A stretch of 64,000 nucleotides of DNA from Planctomycetota bacterium (lineage in GTDB: Bacteria; Planctomycetota; B15-G4): positions 1 to 64,000 of the forward strand of contig JAJDEP010000012.1 of NCBI GenBank assembly GCA_029259715.1, written 5' to 3'. The position numbers were made by a program, and so were the translations under genes. The notes beneath the pieces are model-generated. The model had not been told where the DNA came from. It did no database searches and saw nothing but the letters and a program-made list of their open reading frames with translations. Positions 43,939 through 53,689 of this stretch are shown in pieces. How positions within the stretch are numbered: the stretch's first letter is position 1; each line of letters opens with the position of its first letter.

Positions 43939-45755
43939 CGACCTCCGGACCGATCGGTTTCGTCAGGTCCCACCGGCAAGGGCAGGCGGATGCGGAAGGT
44001 CGCGCCGTCCCCGACGACGCTCTCCACCGTGATCTGCCCGCCATGGGCGGACACGGCGTGCTTGACGATGGAGAGCCCGAGCCCGGTCCCGCCGAGCGCC
44101 CGCGAGCGATCCTTGTCGACCCGATAGAAGCGCTCGAAGATGCGCTCCTGCTCGTGGGCGGGGATGCCCGGCCCGTCGTCGCTCACCTCGATCCAGGCGA
44201 ACGACTCGTCGGCACGCAGACCGACGCGCACGTGGCCGCCGCGGGGCGTGTACTTCATCGCGTTCTCGACCAGGTTCGAGACGGCCCGCTCCAAGGAGCG
44301 CGCGTCGCCGAGCACGTGGGGTGCCGACGGGGTCGCATCCCACTGGATCTCGACTTGCTCGAGCTCGGCGCCCACCCGCGCCGAATCGACGACGCGCCCG
44401 ACGACCTGACCGAGGTCCACATCCTCGCGACTCACGGCGTCCTCGGACTCGAGCCGCGCGAGCGCCAGCAGGTCCGAGATGATCGACGAGAGGCGCGACG
44501 AGTTCTCCGCCGCATGACCGAGGAAGCTGCGCCGGGTCTCCGGTTCCATGTCCGGGTCGTCGAGGATCGCCTCGACGTAGCCCATGATGGCGGCCACCGG
44601 CGTCTTGAGCTCGTGGGACACGTTCGCCACGAAATCGCTGCGCACGGTCTCGAGGCGGCGCAACTCGGTGATATCCCGCAGCACGGTGACGCAGCCCTCG
44701 ACATCCTGGGCATCGTCGACGAGCGGGACGACGTTGACCTGCAGCTCGCGCTCGCCGGCGGCGGAGGAGGCCTTCACGCCGAGCGTGACCTTCGTCCCGG
44801 TCTGCAGGCACGCCTCCACGGCCGCGAGCAGGTCGGGCGCCCGGCTCACCTCGGCGAGCAGGCGACCGGCCGGATCGTCGTCGCTCCCGCCCAGCAACCG
44901 GGCCGCCGCACCGTTGGCCAGGACGATGCGACCACCGGCATCCACCGCGAGCACACCCTCCTCCATGGCGCCGAGGATGGCGCGGTCCTGTTGCACGCTG
45001 GCCGCGAGGCGACCCATGCGGTCGCGCAGCCGCTCGGACAGATCGTTGACGTGGGTGGCGAGTTGTCCGATCTCGTCGCGGCTCGTCACGGGCAGGTTGC
45101 CGTAGGAGTCACCGCGACCCATGGCGGCCAGCACCTCGGCGATGCGCTGCAGCGGTCGGGTGAGCCGACTCGAGACGAACAACGCCAGCACGAGACCCAC
45201 CGCCAGGGCCAGCGCGGCGGCGACCTGGGTGGCCCGATTCAGCTCGCCCAGCTCGGCCTCGATGTCCTCGACGGAGCGCGCGACACGCGCAAACCCCAGA
45301 GCCTGCCCGTCGCCCGGCGACCGCACCGCCTGGGCTGCATAGAGCAGGCGTCGCCCCAGCGTGGTGCTCTCGCGGGTGAAAGCCTGGCCGGGACTCAGCA
45401 CCTCGGGCCGTTGCCCATGGTCGTCCATGAGGGCCGGGTCCTCGTGCGAGTCGGCCAGGACGGCGCCCGCACGGGAGATCAACGTGAAACGACGCCCGGC
45501 CAACTCGGCGCTGAGACCGCGGGCCTGGGTCTGGAGCGCGGCCGCGCGGGCGTCGCCCCCCACGACATCGCGGGCCAGGGGCTCGGCCACGAGGCGGGCG
45601 TACATCAGCGCCTCGTCGAGCGTGCGCGCCTCGATCACCGCCAGTCGTCGGGCCTCGGCCACGGACGTCACCCGCCAGTTGACCAACAGCGCGGTGACGA
45701 CCACCACGCTCGCCGTGACCAGCAGGACCTTCCAGAAGAAGCGACGGGTGCTCAC
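43935..45755 (-). CDS. PhoR-like sensor histidine kinase
   Basis: 606 residues: membrane helix 8-27, periplasmic domain to about 180, second helix about 180-200, HAMP, PAS domain near 262-370, HisKA with FVANVSHELKTPVAAIMGY (His near 380), and HATPase (NLVENAMKYT, DDGPGIP, GGTGLGLSIVKH). Domain order is that of PhoR. GTG at 45755. Situated downstream of the regulator gene with a 15-base tandem repeat between. Confidence 0.9.
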   Translation of the reverse strand: MSTRRFFWKVLLVTASVVVVTALLVNWRVTSVAEARRLAVIEARTLDEALMYARLVAEPLARDVVGGDARAAALQTQARGLSAELAGRRFTLISRAGAVLADSHEDPALMDDHGQRPEVLSPGQAFTRESTTLGRRLLYAAQAVRSPGDGQALGFARVARSVEDIEAELGELNRATQVAAALALAVGLVLALFVSSRLTRPLQRIAEVLAAMGRGDSYGNLPVTSRDEIGQLATHVNDLSERLRDRMGRLAASVQQDRAILGAMEEGVLAVDAGGRIVLANGAAARLLGGSDDDPAGRLLAEVSRAPDLLAAVEACLQTGTKVTLGVKASSAAGERELQVNVVPLVDDAQDVEGCVTVLRDITELRRLETVRSDFVANVSHELKTPVAAIMGYVEAILDDPDMEPETRRSFLGHAAENSSRLSSIISDLLALARLESEDAVSREDVDLGQVVGRVVDSARVGAELEQVEIQWDATPSAPHVLGDARSLERAVSNLVENAMKYTPRGGHVRVGLRADESFAWIEVSDDGPGIPAHEQERIFERFYRVDKDRSRALGGTGLGLSIVKHAVSAHGGQITVESVVGDGATFRIRLPLPVGPDETDRSGGR

Positions 45756-45781
45756 GAAGGCGCGATCATAGGTGATCGACC

Positions 45782-45841
45782 CGCCTCGGTCGTCCCCGCC
45801 TCGGTCGTCCCCGCCCCGGTCGCCCCTGGTCCGGTCGCCCC
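45782..45841. repeat. Four copies of a 15-base tandem repeat between regulator and kinase genes
   Basis: The minus-strand units read GGG-xCG-ACC-Gxx-xxx. They are in frame with the response-regulator gene directly after its stop codon and would encode GATGP-GATGA-GTTEA-GTTEA. The last two units are identical. The open frame continues to a TGA that overlaps the kinase GTG by four bases. Confidence 0.85.
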
Positions 45842-45844
45842 GGC

Positions 45845-46546
45845 TCAGGCCACGACCTCCGTCATGCGGTAGCCGACCCCGCGCACGGTCTCGATCAGGT
45901 CGCGGGCATCGTCCAGCTTCTTGCGGATGGCGCGGATGTGGACGTCCACCGACCGCTCGAGCACCATCGGGTTGGGGCCCAACGCGCCCATCAGGATCTC
46001 GTCACGCGAGAACACCCGCCCGGGGCGGCTGGCGAGGTAGTGCAGGATGCGGAATTCGGTCGCCGTCACCAGGACCTCCCGGTCGTCGACGAAGACCTTG
46101 TGGCGCGTCGGGTCGATCGACAGGGGCCCGTGGACGACACTGCGCTTGCCGTCGTGTCGCGCCGCGGCCCGACTCGCCCGCCGCAGCACCGCCCGCACGC
46201 GCGCCGCGACCTCCTTCGGGCTGAACGGCTTGGCGATGTAATCGTCGGCGCCCAGGCCGAGCCCGAGCACCACGTCCGACTCCTCGCTCTTGGCGGTGAG
46301 CATGACGATGGCGATGGAGGCGGTCGCCTCCTCCTGCTTCAGGCGCCGGCAGACCTCGAGGCCGTCGATGCCCGGCAGCATCAGATCGAGGATGACCAGG
46401 TCGGGCGCCACGCGGCGGGCTTCGGAGAGCCCGCGCAGCCCGTCGTCCATGGAGGAGACGTCGAAGCCCTCACGCTGAAGCGTGTACTCGAGCACCCGCC
46501 GGATGTCGGCGTCGTCTTCGACGATGAGGATTCTCGGTCGCTTCAT
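45845..46546 (-). CDS. PhoB/OmpR-family response regulator
   Basis: 233 residues: receiver with ILIVEDDADIRRVLEYTL, phospho-acceptor Asp near 55 (LVILDLMLPGIDG), Lys in IAKPFSPKE, and a winged-helix DNA-binding domain (RSVDVHIRAIRKKLDD, TVRGVGYRM). Paired with the PhoR-like kinase. The present stop is 90 bases before the kinase start, but see the in-frame tail. Confidence 0.92.
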   Translation of the reverse strand: MKRPRILIVEDDADIRRVLEYTLQREGFDVSSMDDGLRGLSEARRVAPDLVILDLMLPGIDGLEVCRRLKQEEATASIAIVMLTAKSEESDVVLGLGLGADDYIAKPFSPKEVAARVRAVLRRASRAAARHDGKRSVVHGPLSIDPTRHKVFVDDREVLVTATEFRILHYLASRPGRVFSRDEILMGALGPNPMVLERSVDVHIRAIRKKLDDARDLIETVRGVGYRMTEVVA

Positions 46547-46719
46547 GGGTCGGCCGCCGCTCCGGGGTCCCCCTACGAGAACCCGCGCGTGTTAAGAAAG
46601 CATGAAGATTCCCGGCGCAGGGGATGCGGAATCCATACAGGCCCGTGCCGGTCCCTGCGACCCTCGCCTTCCGACGGCCGATCGCCCCTGGCACCTCAGA
46701 CTTCCCCTCAGACCGGCTC

Positions 46720-48534
46720 CTAGGGCCGCTCGACCACCAGCCGGCGGGAGGAGGCATCGACGGCCCGGGTGGTGGTCTCGCCGTCGGGCCACGTCACGGA
46801 GAGCTCGAGGCCCTCGGCGTCCGCAGGCAACGCAAAGTGGGCGAAGGCCCCCGAGGCCGTCTGGTATCCGCCCCCGCTGTAGATCCAGCGACGCTGCACA
46901 CTGCCGTCGGCCGCGCCGCCGGTGACCCGCAGTTCCAGGCGACTGCCCAGTCCCCGGTGGTTGCCCGTGCCCGGCCGGGTGTCGGACAGCTCGACGACCA
47001 GCCCCGCACCCGGGCCGGTGGAGTCGTTGCGCAGCAGGCGCACCCGCCCGCCGAGCTCGCCGATGACCAGGTCGACGTCACCGTCGCCATCGAGGTCACC
47101 GAGGGCCGCGTTGCGATCGTTGCGCGCCTCGTCGAGCCAGGCCCCGCCCGTCTCGCCGAGGACCCGCTCGAAGCGCTTCGCGCCCCGCGCGAACAGCAGC
47201 GGGGGCTGGCGCGCCTCGGAGTCCATCGTCTCCATGGTCGCGTGGGGATAGATGTGGCCGTTCACGACGAGCAGGTCCTCGTCGCCGTCGTTGTCGAAGT
47301 CGCAGAACGACGTCGACCAACCCAGGTAGACGCGGCTCTGGGTGAACAAGCCGTAGCGCGAGGTGGCGTCGTCGTAGAGCTGACCGTTCACGTTCTGGTA
47401 AAGCGTATTCGCGTCGCTCGAGAAGTTGCTGGTGAAGAGGTCGGGGAGGCCGTCGCCGTCGACGTCGCCGATGGCGATGCCCATCGTGGCCTGGTTCTTG
47501 CCGGTGCCGCTCAGCGCCACGCCGGACAGAAGCCCGCGATCGACGAGCTTCCGCGCGGCCCCGGGCGCGCTCGCCACGTCGCCGCCTGCGTCGTCGAACA
47601 GGAAGTTCCGCTCGCTGTCGTTGCCGACGAAGATCTCCGCCGCGCCGTCGCCGTCGAGGTCGAGGATCACCGCGCCCAGTCCGTAGGACGCATCGGGGGC
47701 GGTGATGCCCCAGGTGTCGCTTACGTCCTCAAAGGTGCCGTCACCCCGGTTGAGGTACAGCTCGTCGGGCACGCCGCGCAGGCTCATGGGCCCCCGGAAA
47801 GTCTCGATGCCCAGAAAGTGCGCCGGCTTGGGACGCATGGCCGGGTTGAATTCCACGTAGTTCGCCACGTAGAGGTCGAGGTCGCCGTCACCGTCGACAT
47901 CACCGAAGGCGCAGCCCGTGCTCCAGCCCCGGCCGATCTCCCCGCCGCCCTTCACGGGGCGCCCGGCGACGCCGGCCTCGGCGGTCATGTCCTCGAAGCG
48001 CCCCTTGCCCGCGTTGCGCAACAGGACGTTGCTGCCGAAGCACGCGATGAACAGGTCGTCGCGGGCGTCGCCGTCCACGTCGCCCACCGCCACGCCCATG
48101 CCCCAGCCGGCGAAGGTGATGCCCGACTCCGCGGTCACGTCGCGGAAGCGCATGTCGCCCAGGTTCTCGTGCAGGCTCGCCCCCGCTCCCTGCGACGGAT
48201 GATCGATGGTGGCCCCGTTGGGGACGAAGATGTCGAGGTCGCCGTCGCCGTCGTGATCGACGAGCGCCAGGCCCGTGCCCGTCGACTCGATCAGCTCGCG
48301 GGCCGACACCCGGTCCGAGACCATGATCACGTCGACGCCGCTCGTGCGCGTGACGTCGGTGAAGTGCAGGCCGCTGTCCGCCGGCGCGTAACCGGCCGCC
48401 GGCCCGTCGGCCGCAGGGTCGTCGCCGACGCCCGCGCCGTCGCCGCAACCCATGGGGGCGAGCAAGAGGACGCAGGCCGCCAACCGCCTCGCCGTCGCGC
48501 GCACCCGCCCGACCGGGGCGGAGAGTCCTCTCAT
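46720..48534 (-). CDS. FG-GAP/UnbV (ASPIC) lipoprotein
   Basis: 604 residues: lipoprotein signal (LAACVLLLAPMGC), seven or more FG-GAP blades with calcium loops (DHDGDGDLDIFVPN, DVDGDGDLDLYVAN, DFDNDGDEDLLVVN) and a C-terminal ASPIC/UnbV domain (NHRGLGSRLELRVTGG, YSGGGYQTASGAFAHFALP, VTWPDGETTTR). This combination (CRTAC1-like) is frequent in Planctomycetota and Bacteroidota, usually next to TPR genes. Starts 10 bases after the TPR lipoprotein gene. Confidence 0.88.
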   Translation of the reverse strand: MRGLSAPVGRVRATARRLAACVLLLAPMGCGDGAGVGDDPAADGPAAGYAPADSGLHFTDVTRTSGVDVIMVSDRVSARELIESTGTGLALVDHDGDGDLDIFVPNGATIDHPSQGAGASLHENLGDMRFRDVTAESGITFAGWGMGVAVGDVDGDARDDLFIACFGSNVLLRNAGKGRFEDMTAEAGVAGRPVKGGGEIGRGWSTGCAFGDVDGDGDLDLYVANYVEFNPAMRPKPAHFLGIETFRGPMSLRGVPDELYLNRGDGTFEDVSDTWGITAPDASYGLGAVILDLDGDGAAEIFVGNDSERNFLFDDAGGDVASAPGAARKLVDRGLLSGVALSGTGKNQATMGIAIGDVDGDGLPDLFTSNFSSDANTLYQNVNGQLYDDATSRYGLFTQSRVYLGWSTSFCDFDNDGDEDLLVVNGHIYPHATMETMDSEARQPPLLFARGAKRFERVLGETGGAWLDEARNDRNAALGDLDGDGDVDLVIGELGGRVRLLRNDSTGPGAGLVVELSDTRPGTGNHRGLGSRLELRVTGGAADGSVQRRWIYSGGGYQTASGAFAHFALPADAEGLELSVTWPDGETTTRAVDASSRRLVVERP

Positions 48535-48544
48535 GAGCCCGGAC

Positions 48545-49363
48545 TCATTGGCCGTTCGCCCCCTGACGCTCGCCCCGCGCCACCAGGCGTGTGTGTTCCT
48601 TGAGGGCCGCCTCCGCCTCTGACGAATCGCCGAGTTGCATGAGCACACGATGCAATGCGTACCACGCCTCGTCGAGGGGCGGCCACACCGTCACCGCCTT
48701 GGTGTAGGCGCGACGGGCGTCCATGGGGCACTCGAGGTTCATGTACACGTCGCCCAGGCGCGCGTGGCTGAGGGCCAGCTGCTCCGACTCCGCGTCGGGA
48801 TTGAGGGCGATGGCCCGCTCGAAGTGACGCTTGGCGTCCTTGGAACGGCCCTCTTCGAGGGCGACCATCCCCAGGCCGTGGTGCGCCGACGACTGGTCGG
48901 GCCAGTGGTCGAGGTAGGTCTCGAAGGCCTGCTTCGCCCCGTCCAGGTCGCCCAGGTAGTACAGACAGAAGCCGTAGTAGTGCTGGACGTCGATGTAGTC
49001 GGGACGCTTTTCGAGCACCCACTCGAAGAGCTGCCGCGCCTGCTCGTTGTGGTCGAGCTTCTGATAGGCGAAGGCCTGCACGAAGCGGGCATGCACGTGG
49101 TTGGCCTGCGGGCCGGCGTCCTTCAGGTAGGCGGCCACGAGGTCCTGGGACTTGTTGAAGCGGCGCCGCTTGGCCATGCGGAAGGCCTCGCGCAGGGGCG
49201 GATCCAGCTCTTGCAGGATCGCCACGGCCACGACCTCCGCCGGAGCGGTCGCGCTCGCTGCTACTTCGTCCGATCCGCCGGCCTCGCCGCACGCGCCGAC
49301 CGCACCGACCACGGTCAGTGCGAGCACGACGCGGACCACGTGCCGACGCAGGAGCTGGCCCAT
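48545..49363 (-). CDS. TPR-repeat lipoprotein
   Basis: 272 residues with a lipoprotein signal (VVLALTVVGAVGAC) and five or six TPRs from about 70 (FVQAFAYQKLDHNEQARQLFEWVLEKRP, YYGFCLYYLGDLDGAKQAFETYLDHWP). TPR plus UnbV lipoproteins are often found as pairs. ATG at 49363 has a G-run just upstream. Confidence 0.8.
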   Translation of the reverse strand: MGQLLRRHVVRVVLALTVVGAVGACGEAGGSDEVAASATAPAEVVAVAILQELDPPLREAFRMAKRRRFNKSQDLVAAYLKDAGPQANHVHARFVQAFAYQKLDHNEQARQLFEWVLEKRPDYIDVQHYYGFCLYYLGDLDGAKQAFETYLDHWPDQSSAHHGLGMVALEEGRSKDAKRHFERAIALNPDAESEQLALSHARLGDVYMNLECPMDARRAYTKAVTVWPPLDEAWYALHRVLMQLGDSSEAEAALKEHTRLVARGERQGANGQ

Positions 49364-49625
49364 GAGGCCCCCCACGTTGGGTGGAAGCGTCCGCGGCCGG
49401 TTCCCGAGCCGACCATCGCCCTTGCAGACGCCGATAGGCGTTCAATATCGCACACGCGCCCGAATCCGGCCAATGGCTCCGGCGACGTTCGAGGGCCGAC
49501 GGACGGGACCCGACGAACCGTCCGGATGACCCCATCGGGACACGATTTCGGCACCCGAAGTCTTCAAGGACGAGGCCTTCGAAGCTCGATGAACAAGGCG
49601 GAACCGTCCGGGGGGACTTCAGCCG

Positions 49626-51464
49626 ATGCGTCCAGCCTTCTTCTTGCGGCCCGTGCCGGCCGGCCTGTGCATCGCGCTGGTGTGCGCGGTCACCTTCGCG
49701 GGCGGAATGTCGGCGCCGTTCTTCTTCGACGACCTCGGCAGCATCGCCGAGAACCCGCACATCCGCTCGTTGTGGCCGCTGTCCTCGGCCCTCTCGGCGC
49801 CCGACCAGGCCACCGTCGACGGGCGCCCGCTGGTGGCGCTGAGCCTGGCCCTCAACCACCACCTCGGCGGCCTCGACGTGGCCGGGTATCACCTGTTCAA
49901 CCTGCTCGTGCACATCGCCAGCGCCTGCCTGCTCATGGGGCTGCTTCGACGCACCCTGCGCACGCCCCGCCTGGAGACGACCTGCGGGCGACACGCCGAC
50001 ATCGTGGCCTTCGCCGCCGCCTTGTTGTGGGCCGTGCACCCGCTGCAGACGGAGACCGTGGTCTACGTGGTGCAGCGCACCGAACTGCTCGCGGGCGGCT
50101 TCTACCTGGCGCTGCTCTACGCGGTCGTCCGTTTCCGCACGGACGGACCCGTCGGGCGCTGGTCGGCGGTCGCCATCGTCGCGGCCTTCGCCGGGATGGC
50201 CTGCAAGGAGACCATGGTCACGGCCCCCGTCGTCGCCTGGCTGTTCGACGCCGTATTCCTCACCGGCCCCAAGTCCATGCGCGGCACGACCAACGGCCAC
50301 GGCGTCGGCACCACGGCGGCGCCCGCCCTCGCGCCCCAACCGCCCCTGTCGCTCGGCCCGGCCCTCTTGCAGGCCCTGCGCTCGGCTCCCTGGCTGTATC
50401 TCGGGCTGTTCGCGAGTTGGGGCCTGCTGGCGACCCTCATCGCCGCCGGCCCGCGCAACGAGACGGTGGGCTTCCACCTGGGCGTGTCGGCCTGGGAGTC
50501 GCTGCTGACCCAGGCGACGGTGATCCCCATGTACCTGCGCCTGGCCGTGTGGCCGCACCCGCTCTCGGTCAGCTACGAGTGGCCCATCGTGTCGACGCTC
50601 TCGGCTGCCCTGCCCGGCGCGCTCGTCGTGGTGGCCCTGCTGGCCGGCACCCTCTGGGCCCTGGTGAAGCGTCCCGTGCTCGGCTTCTGCGGCGCGTTCT
50701 TCTTCATCGTGCTCTCGCCCAGCAGCAGCTTCGTGCCCATCGTCACCGAGATCGCGGCGGAGCGACGCATGTACCTGCCCCTCGCCGCCGTCGTGGTGTT
50801 GGCCGTGGTCGGATTGCAACGCCTGCTCGTGGCCGTCGCCCAACCGCGGCGCCGCGCCGGTCTGGCAACGGCGGGTCTCGTGCTCGCCGCCGGCATCCCC
50901 GCCTTCGGTTCGGCCGTGCGCGTCGACGACTTCGCCAGCGTCGAGACCATCTGGCGCGACGTCATCGCCAAGCAACCGGACAACGCCTACGCCCGCTTCG
51001 AGCTGTGCGTCGAACTCAAGCGCCAGCAGCGCTACGAGGAAGCCCTCGAGGAGGTGCTGCTCTCCATCGAGCTCGAACCGCGGCACTTCGGATCCCGGGT
51101 CGCCCTGGGCGACGTGCTGTTCAACCTCGGCGCGGTGGAAGACGCCATCGCCGCCTATCAGGTGCCGCTGGGGATGGACCGCGCCGACGCGCCGCTGCAC
51201 CACAACCTCGGGCTGGCCCTGGCCCACGCCGGACGCATCGACGAGGCCGTGACGCGCTTCCGCGAGGCGCTGCAGTTCGATCCCGACTACGCCGACGCCC
51301 ACGTGAACCTCGGCGTGCTGCTCCTGCACCAGGGCGATCCACTCGCGGCTCGGGACGAGGCCCGCGCGGCCCTGGCCGTCGCGCCCAAGCACGACAAGGC
51401 GCTGGCGTTGCTGACGCGGGCGCAGCTCGGCCTCACGGGAAGCCCTGCGTCCGCCGGCGATTGA
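49626..51464 (+). CDS. TMTC-like membrane protein with TPR tail
   Basis: 612 residues: about 10 membrane helices with FFFDDLGSIAENPHIRSLWP, HPLQTETVVYVVQRTELLAGGFYL, CKETMVTAPVVAWLFD and LSPSSSFVPIVTEIAAERRMYLPLAA, matching bacterial proteins related to the TMTC O-mannosyltransferases. C-terminal TPRs begin near 455. Likely a lipid-linked sugar transferase acting on exported proteins. ATG start with GGGGGG-type leader. Confidence 0.78.
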   Translation: MRPAFFLRPVPAGLCIALVCAVTFAGGMSAPFFFDDLGSIAENPHIRSLWPLSSALSAPDQATVDGRPLVALSLALNHHLGGLDVAGYHLFNLLVHIASACLLMGLLRRTLRTPRLETTCGRHADIVAFAAALLWAVHPLQTETVVYVVQRTELLAGGFYLALLYAVVRFRTDGPVGRWSAVAIVAAFAGMACKETMVTAPVVAWLFDAVFLTGPKSMRGTTNGHGVGTTAAPALAPQPPLSLGPALLQALRSAPWLYLGLFASWGLLATLIAAGPRNETVGFHLGVSAWESLLTQATVIPMYLRLAVWPHPLSVSYEWPIVSTLSAALPGALVVVALLAGTLWALVKRPVLGFCGAFFFIVLSPSSSFVPIVTEIAAERRMYLPLAAVVVLAVVGLQRLLVAVAQPRRRAGLATAGLVLAAGIPAFGSAVRVDDFASVETIWRDVIAKQPDNAYARFELCVELKRQQRYEEALEEVLLSIELEPRHFGSRVALGDVLFNLGAVEDAIAAYQVPLGMDRADAPLHHNLGLALAHAGRIDEAVTRFREALQFDPDYADAHVNLGVLLLHQGDPLAARDEARAALAVAPKHDKALALLTRAQLGLTGSPASAGD

Positions 51465-51534
51465 GCGCTCGACAGGATCAGCGGGACGGCGGATCATCCG
51501 GGTCCGGTCCGAACCGCCACCCCGCGAGCCCGCC

Positions 51535-52581
51535 ATGCTGCCCGCCACCCTGCGCTCCCGCCTGCACTCCACCGTTCTGCTCGTCGCATTCACCTTGATC
51601 GCACCCGCCCTCGAGGCCGGAGACGAAGTGCTCGAGGGCTTCACCGGCGGCAGCAATGCGGCCGGCTGGTCGTTCAACGTCACCAACCCCGATGTCATCG
51701 AAGGCCACGGCGGCAACCCGACGAGTTGGCTGCGGAACGACTTCGTCTCGTCCTTCGCGCCGATCCTCACCTCCGGGCCGACGGCGCCGCTCCCTTACCA
51801 AGGCGACTATCGCGCCCTGGGCGTGAGCCAGATCAGCCTCGACGCACGGACCAACGCCGCCAGCTTCGGCGCCAGCGGCCGGGAGCTTTCGCTGTTGCTG
51901 CGCGACACCAAGGGCACGGCCACGGTGAACGACGATGACTACGCCTACTTCGTCGGCCCGCTCGTGCCCCAGGTCGGCGCCGGTTGGGTGCACTATGACT
52001 TCAGCATCCCGAGCGCCTCCACCGCGGCCGTCCCCGCCGGCTGGTCCGGTGGCTGGGTCGGCGACGGCGAGAACTTCCGCCCCGGTGTCGACTGGAACGA
52101 CGTGATCACCAGCGTCGATGTCGTCGAGGTCTGGTGGCTGCACCCCGCCTTCTTCGCCATCATCCAGAGCTGGGATGTCGGCGTGGACAACATCGCCTTC
52201 GCGGTCGATCCCGTCGCCGTCACCGATCTGGGTCAAGCTCTGGCGGGAACCTCCGGCGAACCGAACCTGTGCATGCTCGGCTCTCTGGAGCCCGGCACGC
52301 CGGTGCGCGTCGACCTGGGCAATGCGGCGGCCAGCGCCCCCTCCGTCCTGTTCGCCGGCGTCTCGCCGCTCAACCTGCTGCTCAACGGCGGCACCCTGGT
52401 GCCCAACCCAGACCTGTTGATCGTGCTGGTCACGCCGCCCGGCGGCAGCCTGACCCTCAACTCGAATTGGCCCTCGGGATTGCCGCTGGGATTCGAGGTC
52501 TACCTGCAGTGGTGGATCCAGGATGCCGGCGGGCCCCAGGGTTGGTCGGCGACCAACGCCTTGGTCGGCACGACCCAGTAA
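51535..52581 (+). CDS. Secreted protein with the shared C-terminal module
   Basis: 348 residues: signal peptide (TVLLVAFTLIAPALEAG), a beta-sandwich domain at about 28-225 with laminin-type pattern (EGFTGGSNAAGWSFN, WVHYDFSIPS), and the C-terminal module at about 235-348 (LLLNGGTLVPNPD, FEVYLQWWIQDAGGP, WSATNALVG). The sandwich resembles carbohydrate- or laminin-B-like domains. Sits between the TMTC-like and GT2 genes. Confidence 0.62.
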   Translation: MLPATLRSRLHSTVLLVAFTLIAPALEAGDEVLEGFTGGSNAAGWSFNVTNPDVIEGHGGNPTSWLRNDFVSSFAPILTSGPTAPLPYQGDYRALGVSQISLDARTNAASFGASGRELSLLLRDTKGTATVNDDDYAYFVGPLVPQVGAGWVHYDFSIPSASTAAVPAGWSGGWVGDGENFRPGVDWNDVITSVDVVEVWWLHPAFFAIIQSWDVGVDNIAFAVDPVAVTDLGQALAGTSGEPNLCMLGSLEPGTPVRVDLGNAAASAPSVLFAGVSPLNLLLNGGTLVPNPDLLIVLVTPPGGSLTLNSNWPSGLPLGFEVYLQWWIQDAGGPQGWSATNALVGTTQ

Positions 52582-52681
52582 CGGGAGCGGCGACGCCCCA
52601 GGAGGGGTGCAAGCACCACGGGTAGATGACTAAAGTGGGCGCCAACGCTGGCGGAAGAACGGGACGGCGGAGGCTAGGGGC

Positions 52682-53689
52682 GTGGGAACAGTCGGAGAGA
52701 GCAGGCATGGCTTGGCGGAAGTCGACGGCGCCCCGTCACCGGCAACGGCATCACCGGCAACGGAGTCGCCTGCCACGGCGTCACCGGCAACCGGCTCGCC
52801 TGCAGCGGATCCCGCGCCGCCTCGGCGCGTCACCGACAGCCCTTCCCTCGGGCCCCTCGCGGTGAACACGCCCCGGGACCTGAAGCGCGTGGTCGTGATC
52901 ATGCCGGCGTATCACGCCGAATCGACGCTGGCGCGCACCATGCGCGACGTCCCCATGGACGTGGTCTCTCAGGTCATCCTGGTGGACGACTCGTCCACCG
53001 ACCGCACGGCCGAGATCTCGCGTGAACTCGGGCTGACCACCTACGAGCACGAGCGCAACACCGGCTACGGCGGGTGCCAGAAGACCTGCTACAAGCACGC
53101 CCTCGCCGCCGGCGCCGACATCGTGGTGATGATCCACCCCGACTACCAGTACGACGCCCGGGTGATCCCGGCCATGGTCACGCTCTTGCGGCTCGACATC
53201 TGCGACGTCGTGTTCGGCTCGCGCATCCGTTCGCGCGCCGAGGCCATCCAGAGCGGCATGCCCTGGTGGAAGTACATCGCCAACCGCACGCTCACCGCCT
53301 TCGAGAACATGGCCTTCGGGCAGAACCTGGGCGAGTGCCACACCGGGCTGCGCGCCTACACCCGCGAGGTGCTCGAGACCATCCCGTTCCACGAGAACTC
53401 GGACGACTTCGTGTTCGACAGCCAGGTGCTCGCCCAGACGGTGCACTTCGGGTTCAAGATCGGCGACGTGCCCGTGCCGGTGCGGTACTTCGAGGAGGCG
53501 TCGTCGATCAACTTCCGGCGCTCGGTCACCTACGGCCTCTCGACGCTGGGCGTGGTGGCGCGGTTCTGGTTGCAGCGGTTGGGATGGTCGCGCGTGCCGT
53601 GGCTGAACAGCGCAGCCCCTGACGGCGCGGCCCGAGACGGCGCGGTGCCGTCGTCGGGCGCCGACGGCGCTCCTCCGCCCCGCGAGTGA
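52682..53689 (+). CDS. Polyprenyl-phosphate sugar synthase-like GT2 protein
   Basis: 335 residues; [34 protein letters not shown] and [14 protein letters not shown] are typical of DPM1/UDP-glucose dolichyl-phosphate transferases, which load a sugar on a polyprenyl carrier. There is no C-terminal membrane helix. The N-terminal 60 residues contain five SPATx repeats; the GTG at 52682 with GGAGG eight bases before supports including them. The stop overlaps the GT39 gene by GTGA, a natural donor-acceptor pair. Confidence 0.82.
   Translation: MGTVGESRHGLAEVDGAPSPATASPATESPATASPATGSPAADPAPPRRVTDSPSLGPLAVNTPRDLKRVVVIMPAYHAESTLARTMRDVPMDVVSQVILVDDSSTDRTAEISRELGLTTYEHERNTGYGGCQKTCYKHALAAGADIVVMIHPDYQYDARVIPAMVTLLRLDICDVVFGSRIRSRAEAIQSGMPWWKYIANRTLTAFENMAFGQNLGECHTGLRAYTREVLETIPFHENSDDFVFDSQVLAQTVHFGFKIGDVPVPVRYFEEASSINFRRSVTYGLSTLGVVARFWLQRLGWSRVPWLNSAAPDGAARDGAVPSSGADGAPPPRE
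52736..52810 (+). repeat. 15-base tandem repeat encoding SPATx
   Basis: Five in-frame 15-base units (TCA-CCG-GCA-ACG-xxx and variants) encode [20 protein letters not shown] and SPAAD near the N-terminus of the GT2 protein. Low-complexity; copy number could vary. Confidence 0.88.

Noticed and set aside
48531..51770. A 1079-residue open frame on the minus strand covering the TMTC-like gene
   Set aside because: Composition is His/Gly/Arg/Gln-rich low complexity, typical of an antisense shadow in GC-rich DNA; the TMTC-like and TPR frames explain the region.
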